Shown: piece after piece, positions 32,642-40,892 of the stretch
Layout of the letters: the number at the start of each line of letters is the position of its first letter
Numbering within the stretch: position 1 is the stretch's first letter
Assembly: GCA_964653435.1 (NCBI GenBank)
Contig: CAZZFA010000039.1
Coordinates: 1-46,110, forward strand
Reading direction: 5' to 3'
Source of the DNA: CAZMVY01 sp964653435
GTDB lineage: Bacteria > Planctomycetota > Phycisphaerae > UBA1845 > PWPN01
DNA: 46,110 bases
Program-made: the position numbers and the translations under genes
The notes under the pieces: generated by a model
The model's database searches: none
Told to the model about the DNA's origin: nothing
Seen by the model: only the letters and a program-made list of their open reading frames with translations

Positions 32642-33867
32642 TGCCCAAGCTCTTTCATCACGTCGGCGGCCCGCTGGAGGGCTTCCGCGCGTGTGGACAC
32701 CTCGTTGTTGAGCTGGGCGTAGTAGACGCGATCGAGGATCGTTTTGAACGCCGGGCCCTCGCGCAGGCCCATCTCCTTGAGATCCTCGCCATCCAGCAGC
32801 GGCGGCGGCTGAACCTCCTCCGCCGGGATCGCCGCCGCGCGGGCCCGCACCGCCTCGTACGCATCCAACGGGCGCCCCCGGGCCCGACACACGGCCGCGA
32901 ACAGAGCGAGCAGGTCCTCGAACCACGGCGACTGCATCAGGAGCTTCAGGTCGGCCGGCGTCAGGCGCGCCGGCTCCGCCAGGGCGTCCTTGTGCTCGAC
33001 GAGCCATGCGACGTGCTCCCGCGTCCGATTGCTGCACGTCAGGGCACGGCAGATGCGCTGCACCTCCTTCACCGGACGGTCCAGCAGCAGCACCGCCAGC
33101 ACCGACTCGAAGCCCGCGTCCGCCGGCAGGTGCGAGAGTACCACCCGCGCGGTCTGAACGTGATCCGCCGACCACGTCGCCCCTTCCCACAGGTATGGCA
33201 GAATGCCCGCCTCGTCCATCAGCCGCAGCGACTCGGCGCGGTGCGGCCCGTCGAAGCTCTTCTCCAGCTCCTCCCGGATCCGCTCCGCGCTGACGTCGCG
33301 GATCGTCGGCGCCATCTCGCGAACCGCCTGCCACGTCGCAGGCTCGATCCGGCACCCGTACGCCGCGGCAAAACGTACCGCCCGCAAGACGCGGAGATGG
33401 TCCTCCGTAAACCGCTGGCGCGGCTCGCCGATCGCCCGAAGCCGCCTCGCTTCCAGGTCCTCCCGGCCTCCGACGAAGTCGATAACCCTTTCCTCGAGCG
33501 GGTCGAAGAACATCCCGTTGATCGTGAAGTCGCGGCGTCGGGCGTCCTCCTCCGGGGTGCTGAAGCGGACCGCATCCGGATGGCGCCCGTCGGAGTAGCT
33601 CAGGTCCGTGCGGAACGTCGCGACCTCGATCCAGAACGGCCCTTCGCGAACGAGCACCACGCCGAACTGAGCGCCTACTTTCCGCGTCCGGCGAAACAAG
33701 CGTATGATCTCGGCCGGCTGGGCGTCGGTCGCAACGTCGTAGTCCTTCGGTTCGCGGCCGAGCAGCATGTCCCGGACACAGCCGCCCGCGAAGTACGCAA
33801 TGTGCCCGTGCCCGTGCAGGCGACGGACGACGGCGACGGCGGCATCGCGAAGACCCATCGGACTCAT
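32635..33867 (-). CDS. CCA tRNA nucleotidyltransferase / poly(A) polymerase family
   Basis: 410 residues of the class-II nucleotidyltransferase family. The catalytic head has YFAGGCVRDMLLGREPKDYDVAT with the DxD pair, then RRRDFTINGMFFDP, ERVIDFVGGREDLEARRLRAIG and DHLRVLRAVRFAAAYGCRIEP. The helical neck/body/tail fills the rest. It should add CCA to tRNA 3' ends, although CCA-adding and poly(A) activities cannot be separated here. Starts at 33867 and 33858 are both possible without clear Shine-Dalgarno sites. It is transcribed divergently from the HEAT-repeat gene (84-nt gap) and its stop overlaps the glycosyltransferase stop. Confidence 0.9.
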   Translation of the reverse strand: MSPMGLRDAAVAVVRRLHGHGHIAYFAGGCVRDMLLGREPKDYDVATDAQPAEIIRLFRRTRKVGAQFGVVLVREGPFWIEVATFRTDLSYSDGRHPDAVRFSTPEEDARRRDFTINGMFFDPLEERVIDFVGGREDLEARRLRAIGEPRQRFTEDHLRVLRAVRFAAAYGCRIEPATWQAVREMAPTIRDVSAERIREELEKSFDGPHRAESLRLMDEAGILPYLWEGATWSADHVQTARVVLSHLPADAGFESVLAVLLLDRPVKEVQRICRALTCSNRTREHVAWLVEHKDALAEPARLTPADLKLLMQSPWFEDLLALFAAVCRARGRPLDAYEAVRARAAAIPAEEVQPPPLLDGEDLKEMGLREGPAFKTILDRVYYAQLNNEVSTRAEALQRAADVMKELGHQ

Positions 33868-33951
33868 ACAGGCGCAAGAGGGTACGGGGCGGCGCCTGCC
33901 CCGTCCAGCCTGGAAACCGCAAACGCCCCGCCGTAGACTTCTGTCGGAATC

Positions 33952-34935
33952 ATGGCCGGGACCTCGCAGGACGTCGGCTCGCGACACGCCCACCGCCGCA
34001 TGTGGATCATCATCGCCGCGCTCGTCGTGCTCTGGGCGGCGGCAATGCTCTTCCGCTGGCAGATTCGCGCGCAATGGTGGGGATACCGGCTTGCCCACAC
34101 CGACTCGCCCGCCGCCCGTGCGTACTACTTCGCCTGCCTCGCATCGATTGGTGATCGCGCCGTCGGTGCGGCCGGCCGGCTCCTGCGAAACCCGTCGCCG
34201 GAGGTCCGGCTGGAGGCCGTGGGCATTCTGCACCGATGCCGGTCCGAACGCGCCAGAACGCTGTTGCTGCAGGCAATGGGCGACGGAGACGCGGACGTTC
34301 GGGAGGCGGCGGCCCTCGGTCTGGCGCTGCACCACGATACGTCAGCGATGCCGAACCTCCTGGAAATGCTGCGGTCGGACGATGCGAACACCGCGCTCGC
34401 CGCCGCCGTCGCGATGCAACACATCGGCACGCCGCGGGCCGCCGCCGCGCTCGTCGAGACCGTCCGCACCCGGGCGGTCGGAGAACGATCCGCGACCCTG
34501 CGGGCACAGGCAATCGACTCGCTCGGCCTCATCGGCGACCGGCAAGCGGTGCCCGCGCTGATCGAATGCCTGACGGATGAGCGGCCGGTGACCACACGCC
34601 CGGCCGCCGATCGCGCGCTGCAGCAGGCAATCGAGGCGATGGGCCCGGACCTCGCCCGACAAGGGCTCGATCCAGAATCGCTGGCGGCCTTGCCGGCACC
34701 GGTCACCGTAGCAGACCTGGCGGCCCGCGCCCTCCAACGGATCACCGGAGAGTCATTCGGGTTCCGCTCAACCGACCCGCCGGATCGGAAGGACGCCGTG
34801 GCGCGGATGTACGCGCAGTGGTGGGAATCTCACCGGGCGGACGCGGCCCGGGAAACGTCGCCGACAACGCGCCCGTCGCCCGCCATGCCGCCGCAAACCG
34901 GCCCGGCCGTCGCCCCTGATCGAAAGGCGAGATAA
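33952..34935 (+). CDS. HEAT-repeat protein with N-terminal membrane anchor
   Basis: 327 residues. A basic N-terminus precedes one membrane helix (about 18-35, WIIIAALVVLWAAAMLF). From about 55 to 250 are repeated helix pairs of the HEAT/PBS-lyase type (SPEVRLEAVGILHR, DADVREAAALGLAL, NTALAAAVAMQHIG, ATLRAQAIDSLGLIG). A Pro/Thr-rich tail follows. Such scaffolds mediate protein contacts, and no partner can be named. The segment beyond 260 (QWWESHRAD) recurs in Planctomycetota HEAT proteins as far as I recall. It ends in a convergent gap filled by dispersed-repeat copy B. Confidence 0.8.
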   Translation: MAGTSQDVGSRHAHRRMWIIIAALVVLWAAAMLFRWQIRAQWWGYRLAHTDSPAARAYYFACLASIGDRAVGAAGRLLRNPSPEVRLEAVGILHRCRSERARTLLLQAMGDGDADVREAAALGLALHHDTSAMPNLLEMLRSDDANTALAAAVAMQHIGTPRAAAALVETVRTRAVGERSATLRAQAIDSLGLIGDRQAVPALIECLTDERPVTTRPAADRALQQAIEAMGPDLARQGLDPESLAALPAPVTVADLAARALQRITGESFGFRSTDPPDRKDAVARMYAQWWESHRADAARETSPTTRPSPAMPPQTGPAVAPDRKAR

Positions 34936-34980
34936 CGGCGCGGACGCGCACTACTCTCTTTCGCTCCTGCACTCTCCCCC

Positions 34981-35182
34981 TTTTCTCCCCAACGCGGCCT
35001 TCGGCCGCAACCGGACACGGGTGCGCCGGCCCCCGTCATGCGGAGCGAAGCGAAGCATCCGGCTCTTCTGCGCCAATCCGCCGAATTCTTCGTCGCTGCG
35101 CTCCTCAGAATGACGGGTGGCACCACCGCCGCAGCGCGATACAGGCGCGCAAGGCGCGCAAAAGCTGCGACGGAAGGTTCTA
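34981..35182 (+). repeat. Dispersed ~205-bp gene-end repeat, copy B
   Basis: Same order of modules as copy A: GGCCTTCGGCCGCAACCGGACACGGG, GCGAAGCATCCGG, CGCCAATCCGCCGAATTCTT, GCTGCGCTCCTCAGAATGAC, CAAGGCGCGCAAAAGCTGCG, ending GGTTCTAC. It lies between convergent genes and its last bases supply the TAG stop (CTA at 35180-35182) of the PAP2 lipoprotein, at the same position as in copy A. Confidence 0.85.
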
Positions 35183-36355
35183 CAGGCTCTTCCACCAGGC
35201 CACGCCCGCCGAACCCGTAAGCGGATCCACGTAGGGAACGATCTGGCCCCCGCCGATCTCCGGGAGGCGCCCGCCGGCGACCGTGTGCCCGACGACCCAG
35301 CCCAACGCCCCGCCGAAGATCACGTCGGAGAGCCAGTGGTCCTTGTCGTCCAGACGCTCGATCGCCACGAACGTCGTGAGACCGTACAGTGGCGCCGCCG
35401 CCAGCGGCCCGTAGGCCTGATGCATGACCGCCGCAACCGTCATCGTGCTCGATACATGACCCGAAGGCCAGCCGAAATACCTGCCGCTGGGATCCTTCTG
35501 CCAGGCCGCCACCTGTAACGTCAGACAACTGAGGTCGTTGATAATGAGGGCGGAAACGAGTGTGCGGGCCACCTCGTATTCCTTGGTCATGTGAAGCTGT
35601 TGCGAAGCGATGTACATCGTGCCGGCCACGGCCCAGTGAATGCCCGGGTTGCCGAGAATCTCAAACGTGCTGCGGGCATCCTTCGTCATGATGTGGTGAT
35701 GATCGAAGTGCCGGGCGATCCGATGATCGGCCTCCGGATGCAGCGCGATCGACGCCGCACCGGCCAGCCCGAGGATGACCAGGTTCGGGGTGTTCGTATA
35801 GACGCGCTTCGTATCGCGCCACAATTCCCGCGGCGTGCGCTTGCCGTCGCGGACCAGTGTCTCGAAAAAGCCCGGCAACGGCCCTCGGGCCTCCGCCGGC
35901 TGCGTCGCGGGTGTCCCGGAAGCGGCGTCCGTCTCGTCGGGCGTATCGGGCATCATCGCGGCGAGGATCTCGCCCCCGGCTTCCTTCCGAAAAACCGGCT
36001 CAGCCTCCGGCGACCCCGGCGCCTGAGCCGAAAGCAGGAACGGCCGCTCCCCGACAGGCCGATCGACGGCCGCCGTCTCCGCCTGCGCAGCAGGCATGTC
36101 CGGACCCGCCGCTGCCGGAGAGGCCGGGCAGGATGCAATCACCCCGCTCGCCGGCCGTGCGGCCAAGGCCCCGCCGCCGCCTCGGACGACGGCATCCGGA
36201 GCGCCACGAAGCCGCTGTGCGGCCACCGCGGCCGCTTCGCGCGCCCAACGGCTGTCGGGCAACGCCTGCCGGGCGCCCTGGCAGCCGCAGAGGAACCCGA
36301 AGAACACAAGACACAAGGCCCCCGCGCATGATCGAACAAGACGTTGGATCGGCAT
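35180..36355 (-). CDS. PAP2-superfamily lipoprotein
   Basis: 391 residues. A lipoprotein signal (GALCLVFFGFLCGC) anchors it. A long low-complexity Ala/Pro region (about 30-160) leads to a PAP2-type acid phosphatase domain. Motif 2, GWPSGHVSS, and motif 3, RLDDKDHWLSD with its catalytic His, are clear. Motif 1 (KxxxxxxRP) is reduced to QKDPSGRY, so activity is uncertain. Members dephosphorylate lipid phosphates such as undecaprenyl diphosphate or act on phosphatidate. The gene starts 16 nt after the TPR lipoprotein stop on the same strand, so the two form an operon. Confidence 0.82.
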   Translation of the reverse strand: MPIQRLVRSCAGALCLVFFGFLCGCQGARQALPDSRWAREAAAVAAQRLRGAPDAVVRGGGGALAARPASGVIASCPASPAAAGPDMPAAQAETAAVDRPVGERPFLLSAQAPGSPEAEPVFRKEAGGEILAAMMPDTPDETDAASGTPATQPAEARGPLPGFFETLVRDGKRTPRELWRDTKRVYTNTPNLVILGLAGAASIALHPEADHRIARHFDHHHIMTKDARSTFEILGNPGIHWAVAGTMYIASQQLHMTKEYEVARTLVSALIINDLSCLTLQVAAWQKDPSGRYFGWPSGHVSSTMTVAAVMHQAYGPLAAAPLYGLTTFVAIERLDDKDHWLSDVIFGGALGWVVGHTVAGGRLPEIGGGQIVPYVDPLTGSAGVAWWKSL

Positions 36356-36371
36356 GGCTTCTTCTCCGACC

Positions 36372-37382
36372 TCACTGACTCAGAAGGACCGCGTTGGGGT
36401 CCTCCGAACGAATCCGATACTTCTCGACAAGCTTGCGGAGCTTCGCCTGCTGCGGGTTGAGTTCGAGCGACCGATGCCAATGGTCGACGGCCGCCTGATA
36501 ATCATCCAGACGTGCCTTGTCCACAAGGTAACGACTCATCTTGACCACCCCAAGGCCGGCATGCGCCTCGGCGAACTTCGGGTCGATCGCCAGCGCCCGC
36601 TCGTAGGCCGCGATTGCCTCTTCGTACCGTCTCTCGCGGAAAAGGCAATAGCCCAGTTGAGAGTGCGCAAGGGCCATTTCCGGATCGATCTTCACGGCCA
36701 GTTCGAGGGCGCTCCGCGCGTTCGCGAAGCGCTCCTGCTTCATCAGCGTCGTCGCGAGGTTCACAAGCACCATCGGCTGGTTGCCGTCCCGTTCCAGCGA
36801 CTCATTGTACTCGTGGATCGCCTCATAGAACCGGCCCTGCGCATCGTACGCCGCCCCGAGATTGCTGTGCGCAAACGCGCTGTCCGGCCGCAACTCAATC
36901 GCCCGGGTGTACAGCGCAATCGCCTGATCCAGCTCGCCCTCCTGTTGATAACACACGCCCAGGTTCAGATGCGCGTCAAAGTTGTTCGGATCGAGCTCGC
37001 ATGCGTGCACATACGCCCGGATCGCATCCCGGAGCTGCCGCAGGTGGTAGTACATCTGCGCAAGCTGGAACGTGTCGTTGAAGCTGAAGGGATTGAGCTT
37101 CACCGCCTCGGCAAAGCTCCGGGCCGCCTGCTCATAGTCGCCCTTTCGCCTGTACGCAACGCCCAGCGCCGAATGTGCCACGGCCAGCCGCGGGTTCATC
37201 TGAACGGCTTGCTGAAATTCCGCCAGCGCGGCATCCAGGTTGTCGGCCTCCAGCAAGCGCGCACCCCGATCCACCCGCTGCTGCGCCGCGTGATCCGTCC
37301 AAGACGCGCATCCGCATGCCGTCAGAAGGATCACACCACCCGCGAGCCACCCGAACCGCTGCACGATCCGTTGCATCCGCAT
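36372..37382 (-). CDS. TPR-repeat lipoprotein
   Basis: 336 residues. A signal peptide with lipobox LTAC (Cys near residue 21) precedes a fragment DHAAQQRVDRGARLLEADN, then seven or more tetratricopeptide repeats. Each has the usual Gly/Ala/Pro pattern (for example AHSNLGAAYDAQGRFYEAIHEY, AHSQLGYCLFRERRYEEAIAAY, AHAGLGV). It is likely a periplasmic scaffold bound to a membrane. It is the first gene of the pair with the PAP2 lipoprotein, so a shared envelope role is likely. Start at ATG 37382; ATG 37376 is an alternative. It is divergent from the GT2 gene. Confidence 0.85.
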   Translation of the reverse strand: MRMQRIVQRFGWLAGGVILLTACGCASWTDHAAQQRVDRGARLLEADNLDAALAEFQQAVQMNPRLAVAHSALGVAYRRKGDYEQAARSFAEAVKLNPFSFNDTFQLAQMYYHLRQLRDAIRAYVHACELDPNNFDAHLNLGVCYQQEGELDQAIALYTRAIELRPDSAFAHSNLGAAYDAQGRFYEAIHEYNESLERDGNQPMVLVNLATTLMKQERFANARSALELAVKIDPEMALAHSQLGYCLFRERRYEEAIAAYERALAIDPKFAEAHAGLGVVKMSRYLVDKARLDDYQAAVDHWHRSLELNPQQAKLRKLVEKYRIRSEDPNAVLLSQ

Positions 37383-37763
37383 GCTGATTCCATCTGAGGC
37401 CCGGTTGAGCGCCCCGCCCGACCGGTGCATCTCCACAAGTCGCTATCGGGCGCGCCGGTGAACAACCATCACTGACGAATATCCGTCAGCAGGGGCATTT
37501 GGAGCGAATCATGATAGCCGCGCGTCCACCCAAGGCCGGAAAGTTCACGGGCAAGGCCGCGGGCTCTTGCCTGTGTTCACCGGGCGCCACTCTCGCCAGT
37601 ACGACCCGCTCCGGGATGCTGCCGGCGCCGATTCCGGCGCGCTGCACGAGGCTCGGCGACACTACCGGCCGTTTATCTGCCTTGGTTTTCGCTCCAGCCT
37701 ACCCTAGAATATCATCGTCGCGTGCAGGCGGTTCGGTTGACCTTTTCCCGACGCGCGGGTCTT
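37383..37763. other. 381-bp divergent intergenic region
   Basis: A weak open frame (37499-37864, +) gives an unstructured translation and is not supported. The gap holds a good plus-strand promoter near its right end (separate entry) and otherwise nothing recognisable. Confidence 0.5.
37682..37710 (+). promoter_or_regulatory. Promoter for the GT2/conserved-gene pair
   Basis: TTGGTT (37682-37687), 17-nt spacer, TAGAAT (37705-37710). The spacing is ideal and the GT2 start lies 53 nt further. Confidence 0.45.
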
Positions 37764-38519
37764 ATGCGAGCTCTGGTGGCCATACCCATCTTCAACGAGG
37801 CCAAGTACTTGCGCGGCGTCCTGACGGAGGTCCGCAAGCACATCCGCGACATTCTGCTCATTGACGACGGTTCGACTGACGAGACACCCCGGCTCCTGGC
37901 ATCGGAGACGGGCGTCTTCCATATCCGGCACCCGAACAACCAGGGTTACGGACAGAGCCTCATCGATGCGTTCGAGTTCGCCATCCGTCAGAGGTACGAC
38001 TGGCTCATCACCATGGATTGCGACGAACAACATGAACCCCGTCACATCCCCGAGTTTCTCGCCGCCGCCCGCGAAGACGATGCCGACATCATCAGCGGGT
38101 CGCGCTACCTGCGGCGTTTCGACGGCGACAACCACCCCCCGCACGACCGCCAGACCATCAACATGTGCATCACGAGATTGCTCAATTGTGCCATGGGCAT
38201 GAATATCACCGATGCGTTCTGCGGCTTCAAGGCATACCGCGTGGCCTCGCTGACCCGCCTGCATCTGACGGTCCCGGGGTATGCGATGCCGCTGCAGTTG
38301 TGGGTCCAGGCCGTCCGTGCCGGGCTGCGAATCCGGGAACTGCCCATCCGGCTGATCTATAAGGACCCGGGGCGACACTTCGGCGGCAATCTGGATGACC
38401 CGCGGGCGCGGCTGCAACACTATCTCGAGGTGCTCGCCACAGAACTCGCCGCCCGGCCGGCGGGCACCCTGGCTGAGGAAACGACGGAAGGTACCTGCTG
38501 CACCAGCCGACGATGCTGA
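37764..38519 (+). CDS. GT2 glycosyltransferase, dolichol/polyprenyl-phosphate-mannose-synthase like
   Basis: 251 residues. The GT-A nucleotide-sugar domain has ALVAIPIFNEAKYLRGVL, LLIDDGSTDETP, NNQGYGQSLIDAFEFA, and the metal motif near DWLITMDCDEQHEP. The C-terminal GLRIRELPIRLIYKDPGRHFGG is typical of the DPM1-like subfamily that moves a sugar to polyprenyl phosphate. No C-terminal membrane helices are present, so it is soluble or peripheral. The ATG at 37764 opens the first strand; the frame's earlier ATG (37722) would add an unlikely 14 residues. Its last 7 nt overlap the next gene. Confidence 0.88.
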   Translation: MRALVAIPIFNEAKYLRGVLTEVRKHIRDILLIDDGSTDETPRLLASETGVFHIRHPNNQGYGQSLIDAFEFAIRQRYDWLITMDCDEQHEPRHIPEFLAAAREDDADIISGSRYLRRFDGDNHPPHDRQTINMCITRLLNCAMGMNITDAFCGFKAYRVASLTRLHLTVPGYAMPLQLWVQAVRAGLRIRELPIRLIYKDPGRHFGGNLDDPRARLQHYLEVLATELAARPAGTLAEETTEGTCCTSRRC

Positions 38520-40060
38520 ACTTCCAGGCGCTTCGCACCCCTGGCGACGACGGCGGGATCCTGATCGAGCCTGCCGCGCAGAAGCTTCGCGCTCTCGTGG
38601 AGGAAAACCGCTCCCGCCTGGCCTCGTACCCCGGCGGAATCAGCGGCACAGACTGGGCGACCCTGCGGCGACAAACGCGCGCGGCGATCGGCGCGGACGA
38701 GCGTGCGCCCGTGATCATGACAGGGCATCAGCCGGAGTTCATCCACCCCGGGGTATGGGCAAAGCACATCGTCGCCGACCGGCTGGCCCGCGCCCTCGGG
38801 GGGGCCGCCGTGAACATCGTCGTGGACAACGACGTTCCCAAGACGCTCGCCCTTGCCGTCCCGGTCGCCACGGCTGACCGGATCGTCGTGCATCAGGTCA
38901 CCTTCCTCGAGAAGGGTGCCGGACTGCCGTACGAGTTTCTGCCGGGCCTTGACGACCGGATGTGCCGGCAGGTCCGCGAGCGGATCGCGGGGCTGCTGGC
39001 CGACGCGTATGACGCATCGGCCATGCCCGCCTTTCTCGATGGGTTCTGCACGTCGTACGACTGTGGTCTGGCAGGGCAGATGGCCGCGGGAAGAACGGCT
39101 GTCGAGCGGCTCTTCGATGTGCGCCTGCGTGATGTCCGCGTGAGCCGCGTCTGGGGTGGGCCCATGCCGGCCGATTGGATCCGCCGTGCCCGCGAGTTCG
39201 CCGCAAGCTACAACCAGGCGCTCGCCGAATACCGGCGCGAAGAGGGCATTCGAGAGGCCGATCGGCCGATCCCCGATCTGCACATCGACGGATCGCGTGT
39301 GGAACTGCCTCTGTGGGTCTGCGCCGCCGGTTCGCCACGGCAACGCCTCTATGTCGAGCAGGCAGCGGGGCGGATTCACTTCTTCGCGGGGACCGAGCCG
39401 GCCGGCACGATCGCGGCGGACGAGCTCGACGACGGCGGGCGTTTCGCCCGGCTCCTCCATGCCGCCGGCGACCGGGTCATTCGCCCGCGGGCACTCGCGT
39501 TGACGCTGTGGGCCAGACTGCTTGCGTGCGACCTGTTCATCCACGGGATCGGCGGAGCCAAGTACGACCGCATCACCGACAGGATCATCCGCTCCTATTA
39601 CGGCATCGAGCCGCCCGCGATGGCGTGCGTATCCGCGACGCTCCGGCTGCCGTTGCCACGCAGCCCGGTGAGCCGGGCGGATCTCTTCGCCGCCCGCCGC
39701 CGGGTGCGGGACGTTCGCTACCAGCCGGAGCGTTGGGCAACCGACATCCCGGAGGCCCTCCCCCTGCTCGCGGAACGGCTCCACGCCATCGAACAATCCG
39801 AAAAACTCCGGCGCGACGCCGAAGGACGACGCGACCGTCTTGCCCGCCGCGAAGTCTTCGAACGGCTTCGCGGCCTCAACGCGCAACTGCTCGCGCTGCG
39901 CCCGTCCGTGGCGGACGAAGCCCGCGCCGAACTGGAACGGCTCGAACACCTGGCCCGGCAGGACCGGATCGCGACCGGCCGGGAGTACTTCTTCGCCCTG
40001 TTTCCGCGGGCGAAACTGGCGAAGCTCTGCGACGCCCTGCCGGCGGCAGGAGACTTCTGA
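38513..40060 (+). CDS. Conserved protein of unknown function, faint BshC resemblance
   Basis: 515 residues, no family that I can assign with confidence. Distinct motifs are TGHQPEFIHPGVWAKHI (about 74-90), NIVVDNDVPKT, and DLFIHGIGGAKYDRITDRII (about 343-362). The TGHQ segment and a terminal coiled-coil-like helix recall bacillithiol synthase BshC, but its other hallmarks are not seen. The sequence is soluble, with no signal peptide or TM helix. It overlaps the GT2 gene by 7 nt, so it is translated with it and probably works in the same glycan or lipid pathway. The start at 38513 lacks a Shine-Dalgarno site, consistent with coupling. Confidence 0.7.
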   Translation: MLNFQALRTPGDDGGILIEPAAQKLRALVEENRSRLASYPGGISGTDWATLRRQTRAAIGADERAPVIMTGHQPEFIHPGVWAKHIVADRLARALGGAAVNIVVDNDVPKTLALAVPVATADRIVVHQVTFLEKGAGLPYEFLPGLDDRMCRQVRERIAGLLADAYDASAMPAFLDGFCTSYDCGLAGQMAAGRTAVERLFDVRLRDVRVSRVWGGPMPADWIRRAREFAASYNQALAEYRREEGIREADRPIPDLHIDGSRVELPLWVCAAGSPRQRLYVEQAAGRIHFFAGTEPAGTIAADELDDGGRFARLLHAAGDRVIRPRALALTLWARLLACDLFIHGIGGAKYDRITDRIIRSYYGIEPPAMACVSATLRLPLPRSPVSRADLFAARRRVRDVRYQPERWATDIPEALPLLAERLHAIEQSEKLRRDAEGRRDRLARREVFERLRGLNAQLLALRPSVADEARAELERLEHLARQDRIATGREYFFALFPRAKLAKLCDALPAAGDF

Positions 40061-40429
40061 AGGCACAAGCCGTCCGCCGCCGGCCTGCGCGCCGAATTGT
40101 GGAGTCTTCCGTCGCAGCTTTTGCGCGACTTGCGCGCCTGTATCGCGCTGCGGCGGTAGCGCCACCCGTCATTCTGAGGAGCGCCGCGACGAAGAATCCG
40201 GCGGATTGGCGCGTAGGAGCCGGATGCTTCGCTTCGCTCGGGATGACGAAGGCCGGCGCGCCCGTGTCCGGTTGCGGCCGAAAGCCGCCTTGGGAGGGTT
40301 CTCCAGAGCCCGATTCCCGCCGGTTCGGGCCGGCAGCCGGGGTGTGCGCCAAGGCCGCATAATGGTATATTGCCCACGACGAACGACCGGAGACAGGACC
40401 GCAGGCGTCACAGACAAGGAGCATACGGC
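40061..40429. other. Intergenic region holding repeat copy C and the DUF1844 leader
   Basis: No gene. Positions 40098-40304 are the inverted dispersed repeat. The remainder carries an AT-rich stretch CATAATGGTATATT near 40358-40371 that may include the -10 of the DUF1844 promoter, with no good -35. Confidence 0.5.
40098..40304 (-). repeat. Dispersed ~205-bp gene-end repeat, copy C (inverted)
   Basis: Reverse orientation relative to copies A and B: GGAGTCTTCCGTCGCAGC at the left, CGCGACTTGCGCGC, CATTCTGAGGAGCGCCGCGACG, CGGCGGATTGGCGC, GATGCTTCGCTTCGCTC, and GTCCGGTTGCGGCCG at the right. Unlike A and B it does not touch a stop codon; it starts 37 nt after the end of the upstream gene. Confidence 0.8.
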
Positions 40430-40825
40430 ATGGCCGACAAACCCGGCGAGAAGCCGAAGATTCACGTGGACTCGGATTGGAAGGAAGAGGCCCGCAAGGA
40501 GAAGGAACGGCTCATCGAGGAAACGGAAGAGGCGGGTGCGGCGGGTCCGCTTCCCGAGCCGACGTTCGCCGAGATCATCAACATGATCCTGATGCAGGCG
40601 ATGATCGGTCTGGGTGGCGTGCGGACACCGGACGGACGGGTCATCGCGCCCGATCTGGAGATCGCCAAGCACCACATCGACCTCCTGGCGCTGCTTCAGG
40701 AGAAGACCAAGGGAAACCTCACGGACGACGAACGGCGGCTGCTCGACGCCGCGCTGTACGAGATGCGGATGCGGTTCGTGCAGGCGACGACCACCCCGCC
40801 CCCGGAGGCGGCGCCCACCGCCTGA
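40430..40825 (+). CDS. DUF1844 domain protein
   Basis: 131 residues. A highly charged N-terminal helix (SDWKEEARKEKERLIEETEE) precedes the DUF1844 core: PTFAEIINMILMQAMIGLGG, then DLEIAKHHIDLLALLQEKTKGNLTDDERRLLDAALYEMRMRFV. The family is widespread in Planctomycetota and Acidobacteriota and has no proven function. AAGGAG lies at an ideal distance before the ATG at 40430; an upstream in-frame ATG (40370) would add a non-conserved Arg-rich leader. Rhomboid follows 67 nt later, so they likely share a transcript. Confidence 0.88.
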   Translation: MADKPGEKPKIHVDSDWKEEARKEKERLIEETEEAGAAGPLPEPTFAEIINMILMQAMIGLGGVRTPDGRVIAPDLEIAKHHIDLLALLQEKTKGNLTDDERRLLDAALYEMRMRFVQATTTPPPEAAPTA

Positions 40826-40892
40826 GCGGGCCGTGTCGGATCGCGGGTCCGACGACGATGTCGCCTGTGAACGAGACGGATGCCGAGCGCGA

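Noticed and set aside
37499..37864. 121-codon plus-strand frame overlapping the GT2 start
   Set aside because: Unstructured translation, no ribosome-binding site, and conflicts with a better gene.
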